A stretch of DNA of 51,736 bases from an uncultured Myxococcales bacterium. Lineage in GTDB: Bacteria > Myxococcota_A > UBA9042. The stretch is taken from positions 1-51,736 of the forward strand of contig CAIPXZ010000676.1 of assembly GCA_903869075.1 (NCBI GenBank), given 5' to 3'. The notes below the pieces were generated by a model. It saw nothing but the letters and a program-made list of their open reading frames with translations. It was not told the origin of the DNA and searched no databases. Position numbers and translations under genes: made by a program. This document shows, in pieces, positions 7,719 to 16,562 of the stretch. Position 1 is the stretch's first letter. The number at the start of each line of letters is the position of its first letter.

Positions 7719-8768
7719 GTGGTAGCTGGCGTCTGCATCGATTGCGGTCACCCTGTTGGGTCTGGCAAACGGCCTTGTCCGGAATGCGGCTGCCCGGAGC
7801 CGATGCCCACCAAGGCGCGGCACAAATGCGCGGCGTGCGGCAATGGCGTGATGACCATCAAGCAGCCGTGCACGCACTGTGGCGCGCCAGACCCGCTGGA
7901 TCCTGGCCCGGTGATGCCCGCGGTGATCCGCTGCGCACAGTGCGGCAACCCGACCCACGTCGCCGCTGCGCAGTGCCGCAAGTGCCGCACCGCCAGCGGC
8001 AGCTTTGTCGCCAACGCCGCTGCGCCGGCCTTTCGCGAGTCCGCCGAGATGAGCCGCGCCGCCGCCGAAGCGCGCGGTGTAGCGGCGGCGCAAGGTCGTC
8101 CGACGTCCGCTGGCCACCCAGCCCAAGCCACGCCGCTGGCTGCGCCGCTGTGGGACCCGACCAAAGTGCGCCCGGAGTCCGCCGCCGTCGCGCCGGTTCC
8201 GCCACGCCGGCCGCCGAGCGAAGCCGCCGTGGTGTTTCCGCGCGCCGCCGAGTCCGAGCCCGACCCGCTGGCGCCGCCGACCGCCGCCGTCAGTAACCGC
8301 ATCCCCTGTGGCCGCTGCGGCGAGCTCCAGCCGCGCGGCACCGCCAAGTGCGTGCGCTGCGGCGTGGACGACCCGATCAATGCCGAGTCGTTGGCGCGCC
8401 GCAAGCCCTTGTTCGGCTTTGTGAATGTGCCGACCTTGCCGGCCGTGGTGACCTTGCTGGGCCTGCTGGGCTTGGGCGCGCTGACGATTTATACGCACGT
8501 GGTCAAGGAAGAGCAGCGCAAGCAGCGCGTCTGGGAGGCGCTCGGCTCGCGCGCTTCCGAGGAAAAAGTGGCGGCGCTGGAGAAAGAGGCGGCGGACATC
8601 GGCGTGTCGACCGACGTGTTGCTGCGCATCCGCTTTTATTGCCTGCACCGCGAGCCGCAGCGGCCGTCGTCCGCCGCGCTGCGCCAGACGCGGATTGCCG
8701 CCGAGCGCGATGGCCGCGATCCGGAGACCGCCGTGAGCGACGCGGCGCGCGGCGCGTGCGGTCGGTAG
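7719..8768 (+). CDS. Membrane protein with four zinc-ribbon motifs
   Basis: This 349-residue protein has four CxxC-x(n)-CxxC zinc ribbons: three near the N-terminus (starting CIDCGHP, CAACGNG, CAQCGNP) and one after a long Ala/Pro linker (CGRCGEL ... CVRC). A single hydrophobic segment follows (VVTLLGLLGLGALTIY), then a Lys/Arg/Glu-rich soluble tail. The GTG at 7719 was chosen because AAGGAG lies 7 bases upstream. With no signal peptide, the ribbons most likely face the cytoplasm and act as protein- or nucleic-acid-binding modules. No enzyme domain is visible. It is divergent from the pilin gene and ends 6 bases from the convergent CAP-domain gene. Confidence 0.75.
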   Translation: MVAGVCIDCGHPVGSGKRPCPECGCPEPMPTKARHKCAACGNGVMTIKQPCTHCGAPDPLDPGPVMPAVIRCAQCGNPTHVAAAQCRKCRTASGSFVANAAAPAFRESAEMSRAAAEARGVAAAQGRPTSAGHPAQATPLAAPLWDPTKVRPESAAVAPVPPRRPPSEAAVVFPRAAESEPDPLAPPTAAVSNRIPCGRCGELQPRGTAKCVRCGVDDPINAESLARRKPLFGFVNVPTLPAVVTLLGLLGLGALTIYTHVVKEEQRKQRVWEALGSRASEEKVAALEKEAADIGVSTDVLLRIRFYCLHREPQRPSSAALRQTRIAAERDGRDPETAVSDAARGACGR

Positions 8769-8774
8769 CTGCCG

Positions 8775-10478
8775 TCAAATCCCTTCGGAAATCAGCAGGA
8801 TCAGCGCCACGCGACCGTCGTCCCGCTGCGCTGCCGCCACGCCCAGCGAGCGCGACGCCGTCAGCTTGACCGCCTCCGGCCAGTCCAGCTGGTCCAAATC
8901 GCCGGTGAGCGCCGTCCACACCCGCAGCCGGCCGTGCACCGCGTGCCGTTCCTGCGCCAGCGCCAGCGCGCGGTTCGAGGCGTTGGCCAGCTCCTCGTGC
9001 AGCGCCAGCTGCAGCGCCGTGTCAGCGACGTCATCCAGCGCCGCATTCGCCGCCAGCTCCGGCAGGTCCAGGTCGCGCCGCAGCATCGCCAGTCGCTGCC
9101 GCACCTCGGCGATCGCCGCCGCTGGCGTCCAGTGCGGCGTCGGCCGCGCGAACAGCTGCGTCAGCCACCAGCGCCGCCGGCCCTGATCATCCTCCGCGCC
9201 CGCCACGCCGACGCCGACGTGCGTCATCTGCGGGTCGAGGATGTTGCGGCGGTGCCCCAGGCTGTGCATCAGGCCGAGTTCCGCCTCGAAAATCGACGGG
9301 TTGTGCGCGACGTTCTCCGCCGACGCCGACGCCAGATAGTGCGCCTTGGCCAGCCGGTCCGGGTGCATCCCCGTCGTCGGCGAAACGTGGCCAAAAAAGC
9401 CGTTGTCGCGCATGTCCGCGCTGTGCTCGCGCGCAATCGCCGCCAGCTGCGGGTCCCACGCCAGCAGCGGCAGGTGGTGCCTGTGGCGGTCGGCGTTCAG
9501 CAGCTGCATGGCGTACGCCGCGGCCTTGTCGGCCGACTGCAGCGGCGTCTCGTCCGGCGCCAGCGTCGTCTGGTACTGCGTCGGCAGCGGCTGGCCGACG
9601 ACGACGCGCACCTGCACAAGCTTGCCCGGCCCGCCTGGACCCTCGCCCACCACCTGCAGCTCGACCTCGCCCGGCTGCGCCTCGCCCGGCACCGCCACGA
9701 CAAGATCCGCGCCGTTCACCGTCACCGCCAGCGTCGCCAGCGTGCCGTCCGGCCGCAGCTCCAGCGCCTCCAGGTGCCGCCATGGCGTGCGCATCCGCCC
9801 GCGCAGCTGCCACGCTTCGCCCACCGCCACGCGCGACGCCAGCGGCACAACGTCGATGTCCAGCCGCGTCGCCACCGCGCCGATGTGCCGCGCCAGGCTC
9901 GCACCCGGCTGGTAGACCTCGCCGACGCCGACGTGCAGCAGCCCCGCGCCCGCCGCCGCGCCGTCCAGCACCGCGCGGATCGCCTGCCGCAGCGCGCCCT
10001 CCGCGTCCGAGTTGCTGCGCAGGTGCTGGAACACCGTGTCGCCGGCGATCGCGCCCGACGACGCCGTCAAAAACGTCCGCACATCCGACGGCGGGTCCAT
10101 GCCCAAATTACTGTATTGATAGACAAATTCCCGCGCCGCGCGGCCCAGCGACGGGTCAAAAACCGCCTTGCCGCGGCTCTCCTCGCGCACCAGCTGGCTG
10201 TAGAACTCGTCGCTGCCATCGGTTTGCGCGCTCAGGTAGCGCTGCGCCGGCGGCTCGACAAGCGCGATCGTCACCGCCTGGCCCGGGGCAAAATCCGGCG
10301 GCCGCGGCGCCGGCGTGTCGACCGGCTCCGGACCCGGCTGGGCGACCGGCGGCGGCGTGTAGCTGTGCGCGCGCGGCGACGGCGCGGACACCGACGGCGG
10401 CGTCGGCAGCCACAGCCGCGCCATGAGCAGCACCACAAGTCCCAGCGCCACGATCGCTACGCCCCACCGCCGCACCAT
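8775..10478 (-). CDS. CAP-domain (SCP/PR-1-like) secreted or membrane-anchored protein
   Basis: This 567-residue protein begins MVRRWG followed by a hydrophobic helix (VAIVALGLVVLLMARLWL) with no clear cleavage site or lipobox, so it is probably anchored by its N-terminus. After a Pro-rich linker comes an uncharacterised region of about 250 residues, then a CAP domain (about 315-430) with the classic signatures GHVSP, AENVA and LGHRRNILDP, including the two His and the Glu of the CAP cavity. A further 130-residue C-terminal domain is unrecognised. CAP domains in bacteria are found on secreted proteins of varied or unknown activity. GGAGG lies just upstream of the ATG, and the gene starts 9 bases after the quinone-oxidoreductase stop, so the two form an operon. 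Confidence 0.82.
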   Translation of the reverse strand: MVRRWGVAIVALGLVVLLMARLWLPTPPSVSAPSPRAHSYTPPPVAQPGPEPVDTPAPRPPDFAPGQAVTIALVEPPAQRYLSAQTDGSDEFYSQLVREESRGKAVFDPSLGRAAREFVYQYSNLGMDPPSDVRTFLTASSGAIAGDTVFQHLRSNSDAEGALRQAIRAVLDGAAAGAGLLHVGVGEVYQPGASLARHIGAVATRLDIDVVPLASRVAVGEAWQLRGRMRTPWRHLEALELRPDGTLATLAVTVNGADLVVAVPGEAQPGEVELQVVGEGPGGPGKLVQVRVVVGQPLPTQYQTTLAPDETPLQSADKAAAYAMQLLNADRHRHHLPLLAWDPQLAAIAREHSADMRDNGFFGHVSPTTGMHPDRLAKAHYLASASAENVAHNPSIFEAELGLMHSLGHRRNILDPQMTHVGVGVAGAEDDQGRRRWWLTQLFARPTPHWTPAAAIAEVRQRLAMLRRDLDLPELAANAALDDVADTALQLALHEELANASNRALALAQERHAVHGRLRVWTALTGDLDQLDWPEAVKLTASRSLGVAAAQRDDGRVALILLISEGI

Positions 10479-10487
10479 CTGCCTCCG

Positions 10488-11468
10488 TCAGCGCACTTGC
10501 AGGATGATTTTGCCAATGTGCGCGCCGGCCTCCAGCCGCGCATGCGCCGCCGCCGCGTCCGCCAGCGGAAACACAGCGTCGATGACCGGCACGACCGTCC
10601 GCGCCGCCAGCAGCGGCCACACGTGCGCCTGCAGCTGCGCGGCGATCGCCGCCTTGAACGCCGGTGGCCGCGACCGCAGCGCCGAGCCGGTGATGGTCAG
10701 CCGCCGCCGCAGCACCTCCATCGCCGGGATCGTCGCCTTGTTGCCGCCCAGCGTCGCGATGATCACCACCCGGCCGTCGTCGGCCAGGCACGCGATGTCG
10801 CGCTCCAGGTACGGCCCGGCGACCATGTCGAGGATCACGTCCACGCCGCGGCCGCCGGTCACGGCCTTGACCTCGGCGACAAAGTCCTCGGTGCGGTAAT
10901 CGATGGCCCGCTCGGCGCCCAGCGCCACGCACGCCGCGCACTTGGCTGCCGTGCCCGCCGTCACAACCACGCGGCTGCCCAGCGCCTTGGCCAGCTGGAT
11001 CGCCATGACGCCGATGCCGGAGCTGCCGCCGTGAACCAGCAGCCACTCGCCGGGCTGCAGCCGGCCGCGGTCAAAAACGTTGCTCCACACCGTGAACGCC
11101 GTCTCCGGCAGGCCCGCGGCTTCGACGAACGACAAGCCCGCCGGCACCGGCAGGCACTGGCCCGCGGGCACCACGCAGCTCTGGGCATAGCCACCGCCGG
11201 CCAGCAGCGCGCACACGGCGTCGCCCACCTGCCAGCGCGTCACGCCCGCGCCCAGCGCGTCGATGACGCCCGCGACCTCCAGACCCAGCACGTCCGTCAC
11301 GCCCGGCGGCGGCGGATACAGGCCCTTGCGCTGCAGCAGATCCGGGCGGTTCAGGCCGGCGGCGTGCACGGCAATGCGCACTTCACCCGCCGCGGGCACC
11401 GGCTGCGGCCGCTCGGCCAGCGCCAGCACCGACGGCTCACCCGGTTCACGCGCCACGATCGCCAACAT
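10488..11468 (-). CDS. NAD(P)H-quinone oxidoreductase, zinc-independent MDR family
   Basis: This 326-residue protein is a medium-chain dehydrogenase/reductase of the quinone-oxidoreductase (zeta-crystallin/PIG3-like) type. It has the N-terminal GroES-like fold (AAGLNRPDLLQRKGLYPPPP, LGLEVAGVI), the LPETAFTVWSNV segment and a Rossmann nucleotide loop HGGSSGIGVMAIQLAKALG. The zinc-binding Cys/His set of alcohol dehydrogenases is absent. The likely reaction is NAD(P)H-dependent reduction of quinones or enones. The ATG at 11468 has GGAGGGG upstream; the much longer open frame runs through the divergent lipoprotein gene and is not credible. It is first in an operon with the CAP-domain gene. Confidence 0.88.
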   Translation of the reverse strand: MLAIVAREPGEPSVLALAERPQPVPAAGEVRIAVHAAGLNRPDLLQRKGLYPPPPGVTDVLGLEVAGVIDALGAGVTRWQVGDAVCALLAGGGYAQSCVVPAGQCLPVPAGLSFVEAAGLPETAFTVWSNVFDRGRLQPGEWLLVHGGSSGIGVMAIQLAKALGSRVVVTAGTAAKCAACVALGAERAIDYRTEDFVAEVKAVTGGRGVDVILDMVAGPYLERDIACLADDGRVVIIATLGGNKATIPAMEVLRRRLTITGSALRSRPPAFKAAIAAQLQAHVWPLLAARTVVPVIDAVFPLADAAAAHARLEAGAHIGKIILQVR

Positions 11469-11580
11469 CCGCACCCCCTCCGCGTGCAAAATAGCACGTC
11501 TCGCGGCATTGCGGCGCGTGGGCTGCTTGTCGGCGGATTCTGCTACAGTGCGCGCGTCGCACCGTTGTCCCGGAGGCCGC

Positions 11581-12765
11581 ATGTCGCCCGTTGTTTTGCG
11601 CTGTTGTGCCGTCCTCGCCAGCGCGCTGGTTGCATGCAGCGACCGTCCGCCGCCGTCCGCCGCCGCGGCCGTGCCCGATGACGCGGTGGCCGACGCTTTC
11701 ACCGCCACGGATGCCGCTGACGTCGCGCTGCCGGACGTCGCCGTCACCGAGACCGCCGCCAGCGTCTGCACGCCGGGCGCCACGACCTGCGCCAGCGGCA
11801 CGACGCTGAAGACCTGCGCTGCGGACGGAGCCAGCTGGCTCGCCAGCGCTTGCGGCTACCAGACCATCTGCACCAACAACGCGTGCTTGCCGATCCTCTG
11901 CACGCCCGACGCAAGCAGCTGCGACGGCCCGGACAAGGTCCTGTGGTGCAACGACACGGGTACCGCGCTCCAGCAGACGGGCACGTGCGACCCGGCCAGC
12001 ACCGGGGTCTGCGTCGACGGCCACTGCGCGCCGATCGTCTGTAAGATCGGCGAGAAGACCTGCATGGACGCGGCGACTGTGGGCGTGTGCAAGGCAGACG
12101 GCACGGGCTTTGCCGGCCAGGCGTGCGATGACGGCGACGCCTGCACCATCGACGCCTGCGAACTCGCCGGCAGCTGCACCGCGACGGTCCTGAACTGCGA
12201 CGACGGCGATGCCTCAACCATCGACAGCTGCAACAAGGTCCAAGGCTGCGTGCATATTCAAAGCGGCTGCTGGTATGACAGCACCTGCGACGATCAGGAC
12301 GACTGCACGCTGGACACCTGCGTCGGCGCCACTGCCACCGTCCCGGGCACGTGCAAGCATGAGCAGACCTGCACCTGCAACGTGCTTCCCGCCATCGCCT
12401 GCGGCGCCAAGTTGTCCGGCGCGACCCAGTCGGGGGGCAGCTCCAAATTCCTCACCACGTGGGTTTGCCAGGACGGCACGGTCACTGGTGAGCTCGGCTA
12501 TGAGCACGTCCAGCAGTTCATCCCCGCCTGCACCGGCGCGATGACAGCCACGCTCACCGCCCCGCTCAGCCACCTCGACCTGTTCCTGCTCGACGGCACC
12601 AAGGACTGCTGGGACAACGCCTGCCTCGTCCACGCGCTGGGCACCACCGGGCAGGCAACGCTGACGGCCAACGTCACCGCCGGCACTGTCTACAACCTCG
12701 CCATCGACGGCAGCAGCTACACCGGCGGGACGTATACGCTGGACATCAGCTGTGGCTGTCCCTGA
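11581..12765 (+). CDS. Cysteine-rich lipoprotein
   Basis: This 394-residue protein starts MSPVVLRCC with a signal peptide and lipobox ALVAC, and GGAGG 6 bases upstream. A DAVADA-type Asp/Ala linker follows, then tandem Cys-rich units (CTPGATTC, CTPDASSC, CKIGEKTC, CDDGDACTIDAC, CDDGDASTIDSC, CDDQDDCTLDTC) resembling the CDDGDxCTxDxC repeats of myxobacterial surface proteins; the Asp-rich loops could bind calcium and the Cys pairs should form disulfides. The C-terminal half (about 270-394) is predicted beta-rich, with paired Cys and a CGCP end, similar to bacterial pre-peptidase-like domains. It is probably a cell-surface protein. Function unknown. It ends directly before the 22-bp repeat array. 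Confidence 0.8.
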   Translation: MSPVVLRCCAVLASALVACSDRPPPSAAAAVPDDAVADAFTATDAADVALPDVAVTETAASVCTPGATTCASGTTLKTCAADGASWLASACGYQTICTNNACLPILCTPDASSCDGPDKVLWCNDTGTALQQTGTCDPASTGVCVDGHCAPIVCKIGEKTCMDAATVGVCKADGTGFAGQACDDGDACTIDACELAGSCTATVLNCDDGDASTIDSCNKVQGCVHIQSGCWYDSTCDDQDDCTLDTCVGATATVPGTCKHEQTCTCNVLPAIACGAKLSGATQSGGSSKFLTTWVCQDGTVTGELGYEHVQQFIPACTGAMTATLTAPLSHLDLFLLDGTKDCWDNACLVHALGTTGQATLTANVTAGTVYNLAIDGSSYTGGTYTLDISCGCP

Positions 12766-12772
12766 GCGCCCA

Positions 12773-12970
12773 GCGCTATCCTCCCAAGCGCTGCGACGTG
12801 TCCACCCGACAGCCAGGACCTATCCAGGCGACACATCAGACCTATCGCTTGGATACCTCGGACCGCTCGATGCGACACCTTGGAGCTGTGCAGCCGACAG
12901 CATGTACCTATCCGGCGGATACCTGCGACCTGTGTGGGGGATAGCTTGCACCTGTCCACCTAAGGCTGGG
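12773..12970. repeat. Nine-unit degenerate 22-bp tandem repeat array with internal dyads
   Basis: Units start at 12773, 12795, 12817, 12839, 12861, 12883, 12905, 12927 and 12949, an exact 22-base period. Columns 2-9 and 14-20 are conserved (about GACCTRTCC then GAYASCT), whereas columns 10-13 vary freely. Columns 5-8 (TRTC) and 14-17 (GAYA) form an inverted repeat, and the partners tend to covary: TGTC with GACA in unit 2, TATC with GATA in units 4 and 7. Units 3 and 5 break the pairing. The array fills the gap between two convergent genes; the last unit overlaps the stop of the minus-strand gene at 12960. Function unknown. Confidence 0.85.
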
Positions 12971-13415
12971 CCGGGCCCTTGGTGCCGTGCGGCGCCGACT
13001 TGCCCATGAACTTGGTCAACGGCGCGAACATCGCCGCCAGCTCCGGGTGGTGCTTGACCTGGCCCTTGAGCATGTCATTCACCTGCCGCAGCTGGTCCCA
13101 GCACGCGGCATCGGCCAGCAGGTTCTCCTCCTGCACCATCCGCGTCACGACCTGCAGCGCCGTCAGCACGCCGTTCAGGCCGTCCGACCGCGCGCCCGCC
13201 GCCACAAGGCTCTTGGCCGTGATGCCCTGGGGCGGCGTGAAGGCGGTGCCGGCGTTGGTCAGCGCCGTCGCCGTCTCCTGCGCCGCGAGGCCAATGCCGG
13301 CGGGCGCCTTGGGCAGCCGCTTGATCGCGTCGGGCGTCAGCTTGCCGGCCTTGTCCGACAGCGCCAGGGTGTCATCGACGACGAGCGTCACGGGACCGTG
13401 GGTCATCTTTGCCAT
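12960..13415 (-). CDS. Small cytoplasmic protein of unknown function
   Basis: This 151-residue protein starts MAKMTHG; the ATG at 13415 has AAGGAG 7 bases upstream, which decides the start over a longer frame. It has no signal peptide or membrane segment. Residues 8-45 look strand-rich with a VVDDTLALSDKAGKLTPDAI segment, and the rest is predicted helical, with a single Cys. No family is recognised. The stop codon lies inside the last unit of the 22-bp repeat array, so the transcript's 3' end would run into it. Confidence 0.7.
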   Translation of the reverse strand: MAKMTHGPVTLVVDDTLALSDKAGKLTPDAIKRLPKAPAGIGLAAQETATALTNAGTAFTPPQGITAKSLVAAGARSDGLNGVLTALQVVTRMVQEENLLADAACWDQLRQVNDMLKGQVKHHPELAAMFAPLTKFMGKSAPHGTKGPAQP

Positions 13416-13635
13416 GGGATTCTCCTTGGGGAATGCGCGAAATCGCGTGGGCCAAGGATGAAAGGACCGGCGCGACAGCGTCAACGGCCGACTGTCATGG
13501 CCGTGTCAAACCGGGCGCGGCGGGGTTGTGTGACATTTTGCCGTGTGGCGCGGAAAAAGTTGGCGGGGAGCGAGAATCTGGTCCCACCCTCTTTGACGGG
13601 CGGGCTCTATCTGGCCGCCGCCGCCGTCCCAGCCG

Positions 13636-15687
13636 CTACTTCACCAGCGGATACGCCGGCTTGTCCTGGCCCTGCGTCAGCTTGACAAGGTAGTTCGCCC
13701 GCACGTTCGTCCACGTCTGGGTCGTCAGGCTGCCGTCTGGCCAGCGCACTTTCACCGCGTCGATGGCGCACGCCGCGCCCAGGCCAAAGTGCAGCGTCAA
13801 GTCGTTCTGCTGGCCAAAAAGCCCGTAGCCGCCGCCGACTTCTGCCATCTGCGTCACGCCGCCCGCGGTCACCCAGACGTGCGCGCCGATGGCGGAGGCG
13901 TTGCTGCCGCCGGTGCCGACCAACTGCAGCTGCACGTAGTTGCCCTGCGGCATGTTGTTCTGGAAGACGTGGACTTCCTCGGTCGGGTAGCACTCCGCCG
14001 GCGACAGGTTGCAGCGCATCGTGCTGCTGCCCAGCACCACGTCCAGGTCGCCATCGCGGTCAAAATCGGCGACGGCGGCGCCGTGCGCGTGCTTGTGGTC
14101 GATGCCGAGGTCGATCGGCACCTCCTCGAACGTGCCGTCCGGAAGCTGGTGGTAAATCAGCGCGTGGGTGCCGGGGTAATCCGACGAGGCGATCAGCACG
14201 TCCAGCCGGCCATCGTTGTCAAAGTCGAACACCGCGCCCGCCATGTCGCCGACGTCGTTCTGCTGGTCCAGCGGCCGCAAGCCGTTGTCGGCGGCGTGCA
14301 GCGTCGTGAACTGCGGGATATCGTTGGTCATGCCGTCATTGCGGACGATGCGCGTCGGGTCCGACGACGTGCCGACGTCCGGGTGGACGATCGTGCCCTG
14401 CAGCAGGTCCAGGTCGCCGTCGTTGTCGATGTCGGCGCAGGTCAACAGCCCGGTGTTGCCGCCCAGGCGGTACGGCTTGCGGTCGGTCGGGTGGTTCCAG
14501 CGGTACGTGCCGCCAAACGCCGCCTTGAGCTGCACGCAGTCGACCTGCGGCGGTCCGCACTTGTCGCACTCGTCGGCGGTCGGGTTGTCGTGGCAATAGC
14601 ACTGCGCGTTCCAGTTCGTGGTCCAGTCGTCGTCGTCGTCGCGGTCGAGGTGCGACTCGTGCATCTGCTGGACAAAGCGCGTGCTGCCGTCGCCCTTGAA
14701 GCCGCCGCGCCAGAAGGTGTTGAAATCGCGGCCATAGCTCGCGGTCAGCAGGTCCGGCTCACCGTCGTTGTCGACGTCGCACGCCGCGGTGCACCAGGTG
14801 TGATGCGGCGCCGAGCCATCCTCCACGTGCGCCTGCGTGTAGGTCGTCGTCACAACGCCTTCCGCCGCCGAGACAGCCAGGAAGTTGCCGGCGCCGTCGC
14901 CCTGCACGAGCTGGTCGGGGATCGGCACGCCCGCGGCGCCCCAGGTCATGTAGCCCAGCCAGAGGTCCAGCTTGCCGTCGCGGTCATAATCGGTGAATGA
15001 CGCCGCGCCGAGCGAGCGCCGCAAGTCCTTGGTGGCAAACGAGGCAGTCGTCGGCAGCGCGAAGTGCCCGGTGCCGTCGTTCAGCATCAGCTCGGAGCTG
15101 TCCTGCTTGAAGTTGTCCTTTGTCTGGTCGGTCAACATGCTGTCGCCGCAGAACATGTCGACGTCGCCGTCGTTGTCCACGTCGCCAAACACGACGATCT
15201 GCATCTGCCGGCCATCGGCGCCGTCGCGCGTGGTGGTCAAGCCCGACGCCTTGGTGACGTCGCTGAACTGCATGCCCTTGGTAGTTGTCACGTTTTTCAG
15301 CAGCCAGATCGCCCGCTTGCCCGGCGTCCAGTCCTCGCGCTTGCCTTGGCCGGACGAGCTGCGGACGCTCAGGTCCGGCAGCGCGTCGCCGTTGATGTCG
15401 GCGGTGGAGATGCTGACGCCGGTGACCCGGGTGACGTCGACGGAGAATGCCAGCGGCGTGACGTCGGCGAAGGCCTTTTGGTTGCTCCAGACGGTGCCGG
15501 TGCGGCAAATCGCCGGCGGCGCGCCCTGGAACGGATCGGTGGCGTCGGCGTCATCGCTGTCGGCAAGCGTGCTGGCGGCGTCGGTGGCGGCCTGGCTGTC
15601 CGCAGTGTTGCTTGTGCTGGTGGCGGCCTGACCGCAGGCCGTCAGGCTGAGCAAAAGGCCGGCGAGCTGGCAGATCGGAGTACGCAT
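13636..15687 (-). CDS. CRTAC1-type FG-GAP/VCBS repeat lipoprotein with ASPIC/UnbV domain
   Basis: This 683-residue protein has a signal peptide with lipobox SLTAC and an Asp/Ala linker. A beta-propeller of FG-GAP/VCBS repeats follows, with at least seven Asp-rich calcium-type loops: DINGDALPDL, DVDNDGDVDM, DYDRDGKLDL, DVDNDGEPDL, DIDNDGDLDL, DFDNDGRLDV and DFDRDGDLDV. A Cys-rich insertion (CYCHDNPTADECDKC) sits between propeller blades. The C-terminal 100 residues match the ASPIC/UnbV domain (SAIGAHVWVTAGG, EVGGGYGLFGQ, VKVRWPDGS). Such proteins are surface-exposed binding or adhesion proteins; the ligand is unknown. It starts 4 bases after the yhhQ-type stop, probably in the same operon. Confidence 0.87.
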   Translation of the reverse strand: MRTPICQLAGLLLSLTACGQAATSTSNTADSQAATDAASTLADSDDADATDPFQGAPPAICRTGTVWSNQKAFADVTPLAFSVDVTRVTGVSISTADINGDALPDLSVRSSSGQGKREDWTPGKRAIWLLKNVTTTKGMQFSDVTKASGLTTTRDGADGRQMQIVVFGDVDNDGDVDMFCGDSMLTDQTKDNFKQDSSELMLNDGTGHFALPTTASFATKDLRRSLGAASFTDYDRDGKLDLWLGYMTWGAAGVPIPDQLVQGDGAGNFLAVSAAEGVVTTTYTQAHVEDGSAPHHTWCTAACDVDNDGEPDLLTASYGRDFNTFWRGGFKGDGSTRFVQQMHESHLDRDDDDDWTTNWNAQCYCHDNPTADECDKCGPPQVDCVQLKAAFGGTYRWNHPTDRKPYRLGGNTGLLTCADIDNDGDLDLLQGTIVHPDVGTSSDPTRIVRNDGMTNDIPQFTTLHAADNGLRPLDQQNDVGDMAGAVFDFDNDGRLDVLIASSDYPGTHALIYHQLPDGTFEEVPIDLGIDHKHAHGAAVADFDRDGDLDVVLGSSTMRCNLSPAECYPTEEVHVFQNNMPQGNYVQLQLVGTGGSNASAIGAHVWVTAGGVTQMAEVGGGYGLFGQQNDLTLHFGLGAACAIDAVKVRWPDGSLTTQTWTNVRANYLVKLTQGQDKPAYPLVK

Positions 15688-15691
15688 TGCG

Positions 15692-16420
15692 TTAATCCTT
15701 CAAGGAAAAGGGCGTAAAGGTTGTGTCGGTATCGAAGAAATCTTCATTTTCAGCGCGTTTCAAGAAACCCACCACTGCGTAGGTCACGGGCGTCATCACG
15801 ACCTCGACGGCGACCTTGAACGCCCACGCCGAGGCGATGACCGCCAGCAGGTTGGAAGTCGGCCACAGCGCCGCGAAGGCAATCGGATAAAACAGCGCAC
15901 TATCCACGCCTTGGCCGACGATCGTCGAGCCGATCGTGCGCGTCCACAGCCACTTGCCCTGCGTGCGCAGCTTCATCTTGGCCAGCACCAGGCTGTTGGC
16001 AAAATCACCGGCCCAAAAGGCGATCATGGACGCCAGGACGATGCGCGGCGTATTGCCAAACACCGTCTCCAAACCCGGCTGAATCACTGCGTTATACGGC
16101 ACTTCCGGGTCGACGGGCAGGTGGATGACGACCCAGCTCATCAGCGTCATGAACGCCATCGCGCCAAAGCCCGCCCAGATGACCTTGCGGGCGCGGGCGT
16201 AGCCGTAGACCTCGGTCAGCACGTCGCCGAACACGTAGGAAACCGGGAAGAAAATGTTGCCGGCGCCGAATGGCACCTTGAAGCCGGCGATGGTCACGAA
16301 CGACGCCTTGCCGGGGCCGATCATGTTGGAACACAGCAAAACCGTGACGAAACCGGCGAGGATCAGGTCGTAGTACCGGTAGTGGCGGCCGCGGACGGGG
16401 TGGCTGGGCGCTGGGTGCAT
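15692..16420 (-). CDS. yhhQ: YhhQ/VUT-family queuosine precursor transporter
   Basis: This 242-residue polytopic inner-membrane protein has about six hydrophobic segments. It matches the VUT (vitamin uptake transporter)/YhhQ family through LLCSNMIGPGK near the first helix, FPVSYVFGDVLTEVYGYARARKVIW, the GDFANSLVLAKMK segment and GQGVDSALFYPIAF. The family imports queuosine precursors such as preQ0/preQ1 for tRNA modification. The ATG at 16420 has CGGAG upstream. It is divergent from the response-regulator gene across a 142-bp region and upstream of the FG-GAP lipoprotein gene. No other queuosine gene is in the window, so the substrate is inferred from the family. Confidence 0.85.
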   Translation of the reverse strand: MHPAPSHPVRGRHYRYYDLILAGFVTVLLCSNMIGPGKASFVTIAGFKVPFGAGNIFFPVSYVFGDVLTEVYGYARARKVIWAGFGAMAFMTLMSWVVIHLPVDPEVPYNAVIQPGLETVFGNTPRIVLASMIAFWAGDFANSLVLAKMKLRTQGKWLWTRTIGSTIVGQGVDSALFYPIAFAALWPTSNLLAVIASAWAFKVAVEVVMTPVTYAVVGFLKRAENEDFFDTDTTFTPFSLKD

Positions 16421-16562
16421 CGGCAAGTCTCCGGATCGCTGGACCCGCATGGTGCCGCATGTCGGCCAGCGCGACAAACGGCCGCCCGGCAGGCGCGCGT
16501 TGCGACGGCAGTTTCCTTGGCGTAGCATGGCCGCGCGCAGCCTTGCGCAACCGTCGTCCGCG

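Noticed and set aside
8934..11681. A 915-codon plus-strand frame across the CAP and quinone-oxidoreductase genes
   Set aside because: Composition is almost entirely Arg/His/Gln/Ala-rich with no domains; both minus-strand genes beneath it are convincing.
12773..12970. CRISPR array
   Set aside because: Units are 22 bp with no separate spacers of 25-40 bp, repeats are degenerate, and no cas gene is present.
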